A DNA stretch of 64,000 nucleotides from Komagataeibacter intermedius TF2. Lineage in GTDB: Bacteria; Pseudomonadota; Alphaproteobacteria; Acetobacterales; Acetobacteraceae. Made by a program: the position numbers and the translations under genes. Location of the stretch: assembly GCF_000964425.1 (NCBI RefSeq), contig NZ_BANF01000072.1, positions 26,216 through 90,215 on the forward strand. The letters are read 5' to 3'. The notes under the pieces were generated by a model. It ran no database searches, was not told the origin of the DNA, and saw only the letters and a program-made list of their open reading frames with translations. Every line of letters starts with the position of its first letter. Positions within the stretch are counted from its first letter, which is position 1. This document shows positions 1 to 7,582 of the stretch, piece after piece.

Positions 1-333
1 GCCCAGAACCGCGTAACCGGGCGTGAACACCCCCCCATCCACCGCGCAGTCCCCCACTGCGGCCAGCAGGCGCGCGCCCGGCATGGCCTGCCATGCCAGT
101 TCGACAACCGGGGCCATGTCCACCGTCAGGCTGCCGGTCACCAGCAGCAGCCCCGCCTGTCGTGGCGTGGAGACAAAACGAATATCGGAATGCCCTTCCA
201 CCAGGACGCGCGACAGGCTGCGCAGTTCAATCGCACAGCCCGCGCAGCCCCCGGTTTCCATGTGGAAGATGTCCAGCGGCACCATGCGCGGCAGCACAGC
301 ACCATCTGGCCAGAACAGGTTCAGATACGCCAT
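1..333 (-). CDS. hyfI: HyfI/NuoB-like iron-sulfur subunit (3' end outside window)
   Basis: Small electron-transfer subunit of a complex I / group 4 hydrogenase-related membrane complex. The first 111 residues are present; the rest lies beyond position 1. Residues 28-37 read GGCAGCAIEL, placing Cys30 and Cys33 where NuoB/HycG proteins hold two ligands of the proximal [4Fe-4S] cluster. AVGDCAVDGG supplies Cys96 as a probable third ligand. The fourth would lie outside the window. The ATG at 333 starts 10 bp after the stop of the upstream hyfG-like gene, so it is the last visible gene of the operon. Family assignment is good. The partner large subunit lacks nickel ligands, so I do not call this an active hydrogenase. 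Confidence 0.8.
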   Translation of the reverse strand, partial: MAYLNLFWPDGAVLPRMVPLDIFHMETGGCAGCAIELRSLSRVLVEGHSDIRFVSTPRQAGLLLVTGSLTVDMAPVVELAWQAMPGARLLAAVGDCAVDGGVFTPGYAVLG

Positions 334-342
334 GGCCCCATC

Positions 343-1809
343 CTACAGATCCGCGCCCGCAGCCGACAGGCCAAGCGATGTCAGGATCAGCGGCACGTCC
401 TCATACACCGCGCCGGACAATATGCCGGGCAGCGCCTGAAACAGTAACAGGGACGCATCACCACACCACCATGCCGCGACACGGCCATGCTCCACCCTGA
501 CCCAGTGCCAGACAGGCCCGGTGGGGCCTTCCACGCAGCCTACGCCTTCCCCCGATCCATGCGCGCCATGCCCGGCGGGCACGCTGACGGCCGCGCCATC
601 GAACGTGGACAGGATGCCAACGGCCGTTTCCACCTCCTGCAGGCGCATGGCCAGACGGTCAGCCACATCGCCTCCCATGCCCTCATGCCCTGCGGACCGT
701 GACACATAGGCCCGCAGATCACCTTCAGCGCCAGACGCCCGGCCCACGCAGCCCGCAATCCCCCACCTGCGGGCTGCATCCGCCGACAGGATACCCCGCC
801 CGCGCGCCTGCATGGCCATGCCACGCGGCCGCCAGAACAGACGGCGCAACGTGGCGCAGCCCGTGCGCAGCTCCGTCAGGATCTCCATGGGAATGGACAC
901 GGCCCGTCCCGTGTCGCCTGCAGGTGGCAGCACGTCAAACAGCAGGCGACTGCCACAGCCATCCCGACAGGCCTGCCGCACACGCTCCAGCAGGGTTGCG
1001 GCAAGAATGGCAAAACGCCCATCGGCCAGCAGGTCCGCCGCGGTGGCCAGCGTGTCCAGATGGATCGCAATGCGTTCCAGTTCGCCCACGAACATGGCCG
1101 CATCATCCATATCCGCGCCTGCCTGTTCCCCCGCCGCCCCCAGCGCGCGGGCAAAAGCCACCTGGTGGGCCACCGTAGCCGTTGCATCGATCCGGGCGAC
1201 CAGCCGGGCTGCCTGCGCCACCGTGGCGCCACGCATGCGCGCGCACAGGCCACGATGGGCGTACCCCATGCGGGTGCGGACCTGCATGATCCGCTCACCC
1301 GGCAGGCCCAGACGCAGGTGGAAGGGAGAGTGGAAATCCCCCTCCGCCGGGCCGTACCCCACAACGGTGCCACCGGCCTGCACCATGGCGGCATCATCGG
1401 TGAATTCCACGCCTTCCGGTGGCGCTGGCGCGGGCGGTGGCCGGTCATGCAGGGGCCATGTCACCGGCCACCGTCCCTGATCCAGCCATGGGGCGCTGTC
1501 TGTCGCCCCCATGCCCTCGATCCCCCACAGATCCTGCGTGATGCGTTCATAAGCCGCCGCCCCGGCGCGTACGGGGGACAGGGCAAGATAGCGCCCATCC
1601 ATGACCGCGACACTGGCCAGCAGGGGACATGTCCCCTCCATGAACAGGGCATGTATCTGCACCCCATCCGACCACAGCCCCAGCAGCGGCAGGGTGGAAT
1701 GACGCAGGTTTTCCACCATGTCGCGCCACGCTCCGCCATCCAGCACGAACCGCCCGGCACACGCCGCAGGCATTCCGCTGCGAATCAGGTCCGGTACCTG
1801 CGCTGTCAT
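343..1809 (-). CDS. hyfG: HyfG-like fused NuoC-NuoD large subunit without Ni-binding cysteines
   Basis: A 488-residue protein of the HyfG/HycE type: an N-terminal NuoC-like part (about residues 1-150) followed by a NuoD / hydrogenase-large-subunit domain. The GYAHRGLCARM segment and the following VAQAARLVARI helix match the family. The cysteine pairs that bind nickel in true hydrogenases (CGxC near the N-terminal third, DPCxxC near the C-terminus) are both absent; the protein ends in LTSLGLSAAGADL. I chose the ATG at 1809 because it overlaps the upstream stop as ATGA. The longer open frame upstream runs inside the preceding gene. It therefore resembles energy-converting-hydrogenase-related (Ehr) proteins; substrate and redox role are unknown. 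Confidence 0.82.
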   Translation of the reverse strand: MTAQVPDLIRSGMPAACAGRFVLDGGAWRDMVENLRHSTLPLLGLWSDGVQIHALFMEGTCPLLASVAVMDGRYLALSPVRAGAAAYERITQDLWGIEGMGATDSAPWLDQGRWPVTWPLHDRPPPAPAPPEGVEFTDDAAMVQAGGTVVGYGPAEGDFHSPFHLRLGLPGERIMQVRTRMGYAHRGLCARMRGATVAQAARLVARIDATATVAHQVAFARALGAAGEQAGADMDDAAMFVGELERIAIHLDTLATAADLLADGRFAILAATLLERVRQACRDGCGSRLLFDVLPPAGDTGRAVSIPMEILTELRTGCATLRRLFWRPRGMAMQARGRGILSADAARRWGIAGCVGRASGAEGDLRAYVSRSAGHEGMGGDVADRLAMRLQEVETAVGILSTFDGAAVSVPAGHGAHGSGEGVGCVEGPTGPVWHWVRVEHGRVAAWWCGDASLLLFQALPGILSGAVYEDVPLILTSLGLSAAGADL

Positions 1810-2876
1810 GACCCTCTCCCCACCCGGTACGCAACAGTGGCAAGCACCGCGCACCCGGCCACCAGCAATAACGTCGCCTGTGCCCATGGCGGCCTGCCAT
1901 GGGCGTCCCGGCCACGCAGCGCCAGCACCGGCCACAGGCTGGCACCGGCGGCAAACGCCACGGGGGCCATGCCGCCCATTTCCCCGACAAGCACGAGACC
2001 CGCCGCCATGCCGGGCAGGAAGGGCGGCCACACCATATATCCAGCCGGTGGACCATCCGATAACGGCACGCAGGCCATAACCAGCAGGCAGGCAGCCAGT
2101 GGCAGCGCCCCCATGCCGTCATCCGGCAGGCCCGCAGCCAGCACGGCCCAACCGGCCCAGTATCCCCCGCCAGAGACGCGCCCCCGCCGGAACAGGACCG
2201 CCCATGACAGGCACACACATCCCATGAAGGTCAGGACAGGCAGCAGGACCGGCCACACCCCTCCCGCCCGCGCCACAACCGGCAGGACGGCCAGAATTTC
2301 CATGTTCCATCCCGGCCCGGCCTGCCCCGGCCGACCCATGACGGCACAGGCCAGCAGCAGCCCGCCCACCAGCAGGATCGCCCCGGCCTGATCGTGCATA
2401 TGCCCCCATCCCGCCTGCAACACGAACAGGCCCCCCTGCGCCATCAGCAACCCGCACAGTTCCATGCGCAGGACCTGCCAGCCGTCCCGCTCCAGTCCGC
2501 GCGGCCCAATCGCCAGCGCAAGACGGGCCACAAGCCCGCAGCCCAGAAACAGTCCGAGCAGGTCACACCGCCCGAAAGCGATGGCAAGGGCGGCAATGCC
2601 CGACAGGAAAAAGGGCAGCACGGCCGCCCCGCGCGATACGTTCCCTGCCCCGTGCCGCGCCCTGAAAACCCACACGCATAATGCCAGCGCGGGCGCCGTT
2701 TCCATCATGCATCCCGCCACATCGCCCGACAGGCCACCCGCCACGCCGCACAGCACCAGAAACAGCACCGTCAGAAGCACGCGCAGCGCCTGTGTCGCCC
2801 CGGTCGCCAGCAGGGCGGTCAGCGCCAGCGCCAGCCAGCCGCCCAGCAGGCTGGCATAAAGGGAAAGCGACATCAT
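1806..2876 (-). CDS. HyfF-position multispanning membrane subunit
   Basis: A 356-residue, strongly hydrophobic protein with roughly ten predicted membrane segments. Its place between the hyfE-like and hyfG-like genes is that of hyfF, a NuoL/M/N-type antiporter subunit. It is shorter than the 480-520 residues usual for HyfF. I see no clear family signature such as the conserved channel lysines, so the assignment rests on position and membrane character. It begins at an ATG overlapping the hyfE-like stop (ATGA; a second ATG at 2873 is equally possible) and its own stop overlaps the hyfG-like start. This tight coupling suggests a fixed stoichiometry within one complex. Confidence 0.6.
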   Translation of the reverse strand: MMSLSLYASLLGGWLALALTALLATGATQALRVLLTVLFLVLCGVAGGLSGDVAGCMMETAPALALCVWVFRARHGAGNVSRGAAVLPFFLSGIAALAIAFGRCDLLGLFLGCGLVARLALAIGPRGLERDGWQVLRMELCGLLMAQGGLFVLQAGWGHMHDQAGAILLVGGLLLACAVMGRPGQAGPGWNMEILAVLPVVARAGGVWPVLLPVLTFMGCVCLSWAVLFRRGRVSGGGYWAGWAVLAAGLPDDGMGALPLAACLLVMACVPLSDGPPAGYMVWPPFLPGMAAGLVLVGEMGGMAPVAFAAGASLWPVLALRGRDAHGRPPWAQATLLLVAGCAVLATVAYRVGRGS

Positions 2877-3418
2877 TCCCCCCGTCCATGCACGCGCGGC
2901 GCCGCGGCCAGCAGGACATTCAGCCCGATTGCCGCAACAATCACCTCCCCCATGACCAGCAGGTCATCCGTGCGTACCGCCAGCAGCATGACACCATCCA
3001 GCCCACAGGCCAGCCCCGCGCACAACGCGACAGGCCCGCGCGCGATACACGCGCTCCATACGCCACACAGGATGGCGGCCAGACCCGTCATGCCCATAAG
3101 GCGCGCCGTCATGCCATCCTGCGGTCCCTGCATGATGACCTGTGTCAGCACCGCGACACAGGCCAGGCCACCGGCAAGCCGCAGCCCGCTACGCTCCCGC
3201 CGGGCCGCGGGAATATGCAGCATCTGCACGCCCAGCAGTCCGAACAGGGCCGCAAGCCCCACCGCCATGATGCAGGCCAGCCCGACCTGCCCCTGCATCC
3301 AGCGCGACAGGCACACGCACGCCGCCGTACACGCCGCATGCCAGACCGGACCGCCGCCCCGCCCCCCCGACGTCGAGAGCGAGAGAATGACCAGCACGCC
3401 CAGAAGCAGCACCAGCAT
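2873..3418 (-). CDS. hyfE: HyfE-like membrane subunit
   Basis: A 181-residue membrane protein at the hyfE position; HyfE is related to NuoK. The start is the ATG at 3418, 2 bp beyond the stop of the hyfC-like gene. The longer open frame upstream runs antisense-free but inside hyfC and has no membrane character. The N-terminus (MLVLLLGVLVILSLS) is a membrane segment. The C-terminal segment around RTDDLLVMGEVIVAAIGLNV carries acidic residues, including a Glu inside a predicted helix of the kind used in NuoK-type proton paths. Similarity is recognisable but weak; context carries much of the call. Confidence 0.65.
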   Translation of the reverse strand: MLVLLLGVLVILSLSTSGGRGGGPVWHAACTAACVCLSRWMQGQVGLACIMAVGLAALFGLLGVQMLHIPAARRERSGLRLAGGLACVAVLTQVIMQGPQDGMTARLMGMTGLAAILCGVWSACIARGPVALCAGLACGLDGVMLLAVRTDDLLVMGEVIVAAIGLNVLLAAAPRVHGRGE

Positions 3419-3420
3419 GC

Positions 3421-4389
3421 TCAGCCCATCCCCCGCCCGGCAAACAGCAGCACCCCGGCCATGATGGCGCATAACAGCGCAAGACCGCCCCGCCAGCCCG
3501 CATGCCGCTGTCCCGACACCACGAAAACCCGTATCGCCGCGACACACCCGCAGGCCAGCAGCATATGCGCCACCCACAGCGCGACCGCCACCAGCATGGG
3601 CGCCAGCACCCCTGATCGCGGCAGGATGTCGGGCTCCGCAATTCCTTCAGGCCAGATCAGGTCACGCGCCAGCATCATCCACACCACCGCCAGCAGGTCA
3701 CGCGCGTACTGGGCCACGGCGCGATCAGGGCCGGCAAGGTCCTCCAGCATGGCCGAAAACAGCGTTGATGTCGTTCCGTCCCCTTCACCCACCGCCCCCA
3801 GCACCAGCGCGCCGGCAACCAGCGCCAGCGGCACGCGCACAAGGTTCATGTCCGCCACATGCGCCTGCCGCACCAGTCCCGCCAGCGTGCCATCAGGCAG
3901 GCACATGCCCAGCACCGCGCAGGCCAGCAGCATGACCGGCTGTATCATGATCCCCCCCGCCACGACCCGCAGTCCCGCATGCCCCGGTCGCGCCAGCCCC
4001 GGCGCAAGGGCCGCCACCACCAGCGCAAGGAAGACCATTTCCAGCAGCCCGCCGATAATCAGCACATCCGACAGGTCGCCCCCAGGCATGCCGATGGAAA
4101 AGGACGGCACCAGCAGCGCCGCCCCCATGCCCGCCGCCAGCGCCAGCCAGGGGGCAACCGCCGTCACCTGCGCGCCTGCGGCCGACCGCACGCCCACCTG
4201 CCGCCATGCATGCAGCAGCACACGCCAGTGCGCGGTCGGGTCCGGCAGGCGGCGTTCCCCCTCCATCACGGCGGCCATCCAGCGCAGCAGGCCGATCCAT
4301 ACCGGCGCGCCCAGCATGACCAGCGCCATATGGCAGCCCGCAAGCAGGAGGGCCTGCATCCGCGCGGCCAGCATGAATGACGTCATCAT
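3421..4389 (-). CDS. hyfC: HyfC/NuoH-like membrane anchor subunit
   Basis: A 322-residue multispanning protein of the NuoH/HyfC family, which anchors the peripheral arm and lies next to the quinone pocket in complex I. About eight membrane segments are evident. Family-like features include the acidic loop around MLEDLAGPDRAVAQYARDLL, where NuoH/HycD proteins have a conserved charged loop. Starts are possible at 4401, 4389 and 4386. I chose 4389 because it falls just after the hyfB stop; an AGGGG ribosome site lies a few bases upstream. The subunit order hyfB-hyfC-hyfE supports the call. Confidence 0.75.
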   Translation of the reverse strand: MMTSFMLAARMQALLLAGCHMALVMLGAPVWIGLLRWMAAVMEGERRLPDPTAHWRVLLHAWRQVGVRSAAGAQVTAVAPWLALAAGMGAALLVPSFSIGMPGGDLSDVLIIGGLLEMVFLALVVAALAPGLARPGHAGLRVVAGGIMIQPVMLLACAVLGMCLPDGTLAGLVRQAHVADMNLVRVPLALVAGALVLGAVGEGDGTTSTLFSAMLEDLAGPDRAVAQYARDLLAVVWMMLARDLIWPEGIAEPDILPRSGVLAPMLVAVALWVAHMLLACGCVAAIRVFVVSGQRHAGWRGGLALLCAIMAGVLLFAGRGMG

Positions 4390-4393
4390 GCCC

Positions 4394-6130
4394 CTATCCA
4401 TGCCATGCAATGAATATGAGTGCCGCCATGCACGCCATGACCATCATCACCGGCGCGGACACCGTCATGCCATCCTGTCGCCTGTCGGCCACATATTGCG
4501 CCAGCAGGGGCCATACCCGCGCGCCCCGCCGCCGCAGGCGCACGCAATCGCGCATGAACCGCCTGCGCACCGCGACCGTTCCCACCATGTCCAGCAGCAT
4601 ATTCACGGGATTGCCCGGCCCCACCTGCGTCAGCGGGTCGCCAAACACCATCCACGGCGGCACGGGGGGCGCACCCTGCCGCCACCCCGCGACCTGCCGG
4701 GCGGACGTGGGACAGGCCATGCGCCGCACCACCACGACCATGCCCCCGACCACGGCCACCAGCAGGCACAGCCGCGCAGGATGCAGCACCGCCGCCCCAT
4801 CGGGCGACGTCAGCGCGACATTGTCCACGGCCACACCCGCCCCCGCGCCCGCCAGAAGCCCAAGCCAGTATCCCGGCCATACGGACACGCACACCACCGG
4901 CAGGACCGCCAGCACGATGGCCGCCATGTCCCGCCCCGACGGATCAGCGGCCCCCGCGCCGCGCGGCGTGCGTGGCCTGCCGCACAGCATGACCGCCACG
5001 ATGCGCACAAGCGCCAGCATACGCACTGCCCACCCGATCCCCAGCGCCAGCAGCGCCAGCAGCAACGGCAGGTCGCCCCCCAGCCCCCCGCCGCGCGGCA
5101 TGGCCGCCAGCAGGCGCAGCAACATCCAGATTATGGAAAAACCCAGCAGCGGCGGCAGTCCGCTTTCCGCCAGAAGCCCGATGGAAAACAGGGCCGACAG
5201 GCGCGGCATCAGCACGCCCAGCCCACCCAGCCGGTTCAATATCAGGGGACCTGCCTCGCGCTCCATCACATCCATCGCACGCGCCATGAACATCCATGTC
5301 AGCAGCGCGCCAGCCACCAGCATGAACGTGCGGCTGGCGCAGGCGGCCATGGCGGGCAGGTCATCGGCACGGGCCAGCAGCCCCAGCCCCGCCAGCACGA
5401 TCACCAGCGCCCCCGTGCCCCCCATCAGTCCCGTCATGACCCTACGCCCGTCCCCCGCGCACAGCGCCCGCCACGAAGCCGTCATGTACAGCAGGCAGCC
5501 GGCAACGATCAGCACGCCGCCCCACCGCATGTCCCCCACCATGCCGCCAGCGGGCAGGTGCCGCCACAGCGCCATGGCCGCAACCATCGCGGCGATGTCA
5601 GCCATATGGAAAGGGTGCAGGCCACGCGGCGACACGCGTGGCGAAAAGGACAGGCCCAGCAGCCCGCGCGTGGCAAGCCAGCACAGCCCGGGCAGCAGCC
5701 AGCCCGCCGGACGTGCAAACAGCAGTACCGCCGCCATAAGCAGCAGGGCGACCAGGTCAGGCGCCTGCCGCGCCATATCATCGTGCGGGCCATCCCTGCG
5801 TGCGATCAGGGTCCACCCCGCCCCCACGCAGGACAGGACCGGCCCGCCGGTCACCGCAAGCGCCGCGCCCGCGCAGGCCGCCAGACCGCGCGCGCCGGAC
5901 GCCGCCGCCCCGACAACGCCAAGCGGCACCAGCAGGGCGGTATCATGCATGTCACCCGAAAAACCGGCCCATGGCGCGATGCCCCCCGGCAATCCCGCCC
6001 CAAGGCAGGACAGGATGGCCATGATGCACAGCGCCATCCACCCGCAGCGCAGGACAGGTACCATTCCGGCCATCTGCCTTACGCCGCAGGCGGGCGGCAC
6101 GCTGGCCACCGCCAGCAGCAGCACGGTCAC
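4394..6130 (-). CDS. hyfB: HyfB-like antiporter-type membrane subunit
   Basis: A 578-residue NuoL/M/N-related protein, first gene of the operon. The region LNRLGGLGVLMPRLSALFSI followed by ESGLPPLLGF matches the conserved NLGGL...ALPPLNGF block of HyfB and NuoN. Before it, where the family usually has H-(A)-L-F-K-x-L-F with the channel lysine, this protein reads ACASRTFMLVAGAL, with no Lys or His. No obvious Glu sits in the expected fifth helix either. Proton pumping is therefore doubtful. The only standard start is GTG at 6130, but a good GGGAGGG ribosome site stands a few bases before an in-frame ATC-ATT pair at 6151/6148, so the true N-terminus may be slightly longer. Confidence 0.75.
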   Translation of the reverse strand: MTVLLLAVASVPPACGVRQMAGMVPVLRCGWMALCIMAILSCLGAGLPGGIAPWAGFSGDMHDTALLVPLGVVGAAASGARGLAACAGAALAVTGGPVLSCVGAGWTLIARRDGPHDDMARQAPDLVALLLMAAVLLFARPAGWLLPGLCWLATRGLLGLSFSPRVSPRGLHPFHMADIAAMVAAMALWRHLPAGGMVGDMRWGGVLIVAGCLLYMTASWRALCAGDGRRVMTGLMGGTGALVIVLAGLGLLARADDLPAMAACASRTFMLVAGALLTWMFMARAMDVMEREAGPLILNRLGGLGVLMPRLSALFSIGLLAESGLPPLLGFSIIWMLLRLLAAMPRGGGLGGDLPLLLALLALGIGWAVRMLALVRIVAVMLCGRPRTPRGAGAADPSGRDMAAIVLAVLPVVCVSVWPGYWLGLLAGAGAGVAVDNVALTSPDGAAVLHPARLCLLVAVVGGMVVVVRRMACPTSARQVAGWRQGAPPVPPWMVFGDPLTQVGPGNPVNMLLDMVGTVAVRRRFMRDCVRLRRRGARVWPLLAQYVADRRQDGMTVSAPVMMVMACMAALIFIAWHG

Positions 6131-6188
6131 GACAAGGGTGACAGGAATGATGGCAGCCCTCCCGCATGCGCCCGGAAGGCCGGGCGGG

Positions 6189-7040
6189 TCAGATCATGGC
6201 CAGCGGCTCCTTGCGGCGCGGCGGCGCTATGGCTTCATCAATCTCCGCCAGATCATCGCGCGTCAAGGTGATCTCGACTGCTGCGAAGTTTTCTTGCTGA
6301 TGCCGCGGGCTGCCTGCCTTGGGAATGGCCAGCACGTTTTCCTGCCGAAGCACCCATGCCAGCGCGATCTGCGCCGTCGTGGCCGGCCCGAGGGATGTGC
6401 TGTGACGCGCTGCCATGCGCCTGAGCACCGGCGCGCGCAGCAGGTCACCCCCCTGCCCCAGTGGGGAATAGGCCATGGTTACGACGCCAGCATCACGATC
6501 ACGTTGCAGCAGGTCGAATTCCACGCCACGGTAATCAAGGCTGTACAGCACCTGGTTTGCGGCGCATGGCGTGCTGGCCGGTGTGCTTTCGACCTCCATC
6601 ATGCCATCGGCGTCGAAGTTGGATACGCCCCAGCTCCGGATCAGGCCCGCATCAACCAGATCATCGAATCCCGCCAGCGTTTCCTCCAGTGGTACGCTGC
6701 CGGGCCAGTGCAGCAGGTAAAGGTCAAGAAAATCGGTGCCCAGCCGTTTGAGTGACGCCTCGCACGCACGCCGCACGCCCGTGCGCGATGCGTTGGAGGG
6801 CACGACCTTACTGACTAGGAACACGTCACCGCGGCGTCCCCGTATCGCCTCGCCCACCAGCTTTTCGGAACGGCCGGAGCCATACATTTCCGCCGTGTCC
6901 ACCACGCGGATCCCCGCGTCGAGACCTGCGTGGATGCTCTTTATCTCATCCGCGCGGCGGCTGTCGCTGTCCCCCATGTTCCATGTGCCCATGCCCAGCG
7001 CGGGCACCGTGGTTCCATTGGGGAAAGTAACCGTCTTCAT
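6189..7040 (-). CDS. Aldo/keto reductase
   Basis: A 283-residue NAD(P)H-dependent oxidoreductase with the TIM-barrel aldo/keto reductase fold. The catalytic tetrad is visible: Asp48 and Tyr53 in VVDTAEMYG, Lys79 in FLVSKVV and His112 in YLLHWPG. The C-terminal cofactor region contains LAIPKAGSPRHQQENFAA, the usual AKR NADPH-binding signature. Substrate cannot be read from sequence; many such proteins in acetic acid bacteria reduce aldehydes, ketoses or diketogluconates. It starts at an ATG at 7040 and is read in the same direction as the hyf-like operon about 60 bp downstream, so cotranscription is possible. Confidence 0.9.
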   Translation of the reverse strand: MKTVTFPNGTTVPALGMGTWNMGDSDSRRADEIKSIHAGLDAGIRVVDTAEMYGSGRSEKLVGEAIRGRRGDVFLVSKVVPSNASRTGVRRACEASLKRLGTDFLDLYLLHWPGSVPLEETLAGFDDLVDAGLIRSWGVSNFDADGMMEVESTPASTPCAANQVLYSLDYRGVEFDLLQRDRDAGVVTMAYSPLGQGGDLLRAPVLRRMAARHSTSLGPATTAQIALAWVLRQENVLAIPKAGSPRHQQENFAAVEITLTRDDLAEIDEAIAPPRRKEPLAMI

Positions 7041-7071
7041 TACGCAACCTGCCTTTCGTCCATGCCGCCAC

Positions 7072-7088
7072 CGCCCCGCAGCGGGGCG
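7072..7088. terminator. GC hairpin after holC
   Basis: Perfect 7-bp stem (CGCCCCG / CGGGGCG) with a 3-base loop, 5 bp beyond the holC stop and 32 bp before the aldo/keto reductase start. There is no run of T after it, so it is at best a weak or Rho-assisted terminator. Confidence 0.35.
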
Positions 7089-7093
7089 TGCGG

Positions 7094-7540
7094 CTATTTG
7101 CGACGCGCCCAGCCTCTGGGCTGCTGTTGCCAGTAGCTCAGGTCATGGCCACCATCGCGCCATGCCACCCAGCGTTTGCGTGCGCTGGCGACGGCGGCCT
7201 CATCATGGCCATCGAACAGGTCGAACACCCGTTCGAAAGGGGACAGGTCGGCGGCTTCCACCCCGTCAAGCAGGAAGGCGAAGGTCGCGCCGTTGGGCAC
7301 GTCCTGGCCATCCGTCAGCCAGATCGGCTGCCACGGCCCATGCCCCATGGCCTGCGTGCCATGGGGAAGCCACAGCGGGTCGGTCGCCCGCCACAGCCCG
7401 TCATCAAGCTCCTGCACCCGTTCCACCGTGGCGCAGCGGACCACCGCCCGCTTTCCCGCCGCAAGCGTCCGGCCCAGCAGCGCAGGCAGGACCGCCAGCG
7501 CCGGTGAACGCGTCAGGTGATAGAAGCCGATCTGCGCCAT
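7094..7540 (-). CDS. holC: DNA polymerase III subunit chi
   Basis: A 148-residue HolC protein. Chi joins the clamp-loader complex to single-strand binding protein at the replication fork. The N-terminus MAQIGFYHLT and the middle block FAFLLDGVEAADLSPFERVFDLFDG are typical of alphaproteobacterial HolC, as is the C-terminal WRDGGHDLSYWQQ. The ATG at 7540 is preceded by GGGAACTCC. It lies 42 bp after pepA, and this pepA-holC pairing is common in proteobacteria, so the two are probably cotranscribed. Confidence 0.9.
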   Translation of the reverse strand: MAQIGFYHLTRSPALAVLPALLGRTLAAGKRAVVRCATVERVQELDDGLWRATDPLWLPHGTQAMGHGPWQPIWLTDGQDVPNGATFAFLLDGVEAADLSPFERVFDLFDGHDEAAVASARKRWVAWRDGGHDLSYWQQQPRGWARRK

Positions 7541-7582
7541 GGAGTTCCCTATCCCGATCCGGCCTGCCGCGCGGGGCAGGCA

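Noticed and set aside
343..1809. Active [NiFe] hydrogenase
   Set aside because: Both nickel-binding cysteine pairs are absent, so a hydrogenase call is not supported.
1060..2391. 443-codon plus-strand frame over the hyfG/hyfF-like genes
   Set aside because: Same antisense artefact; no ribosome site and no protein-like pattern.
2681..6271. 1196-codon open frame on the plus strand across the hyf-like operon
   Set aside because: It is an antisense shadow of GC-rich membrane genes; composition is extreme in His, Arg, Pro and Gln, and the opposite strand carries recognisable proteins with coupled starts.
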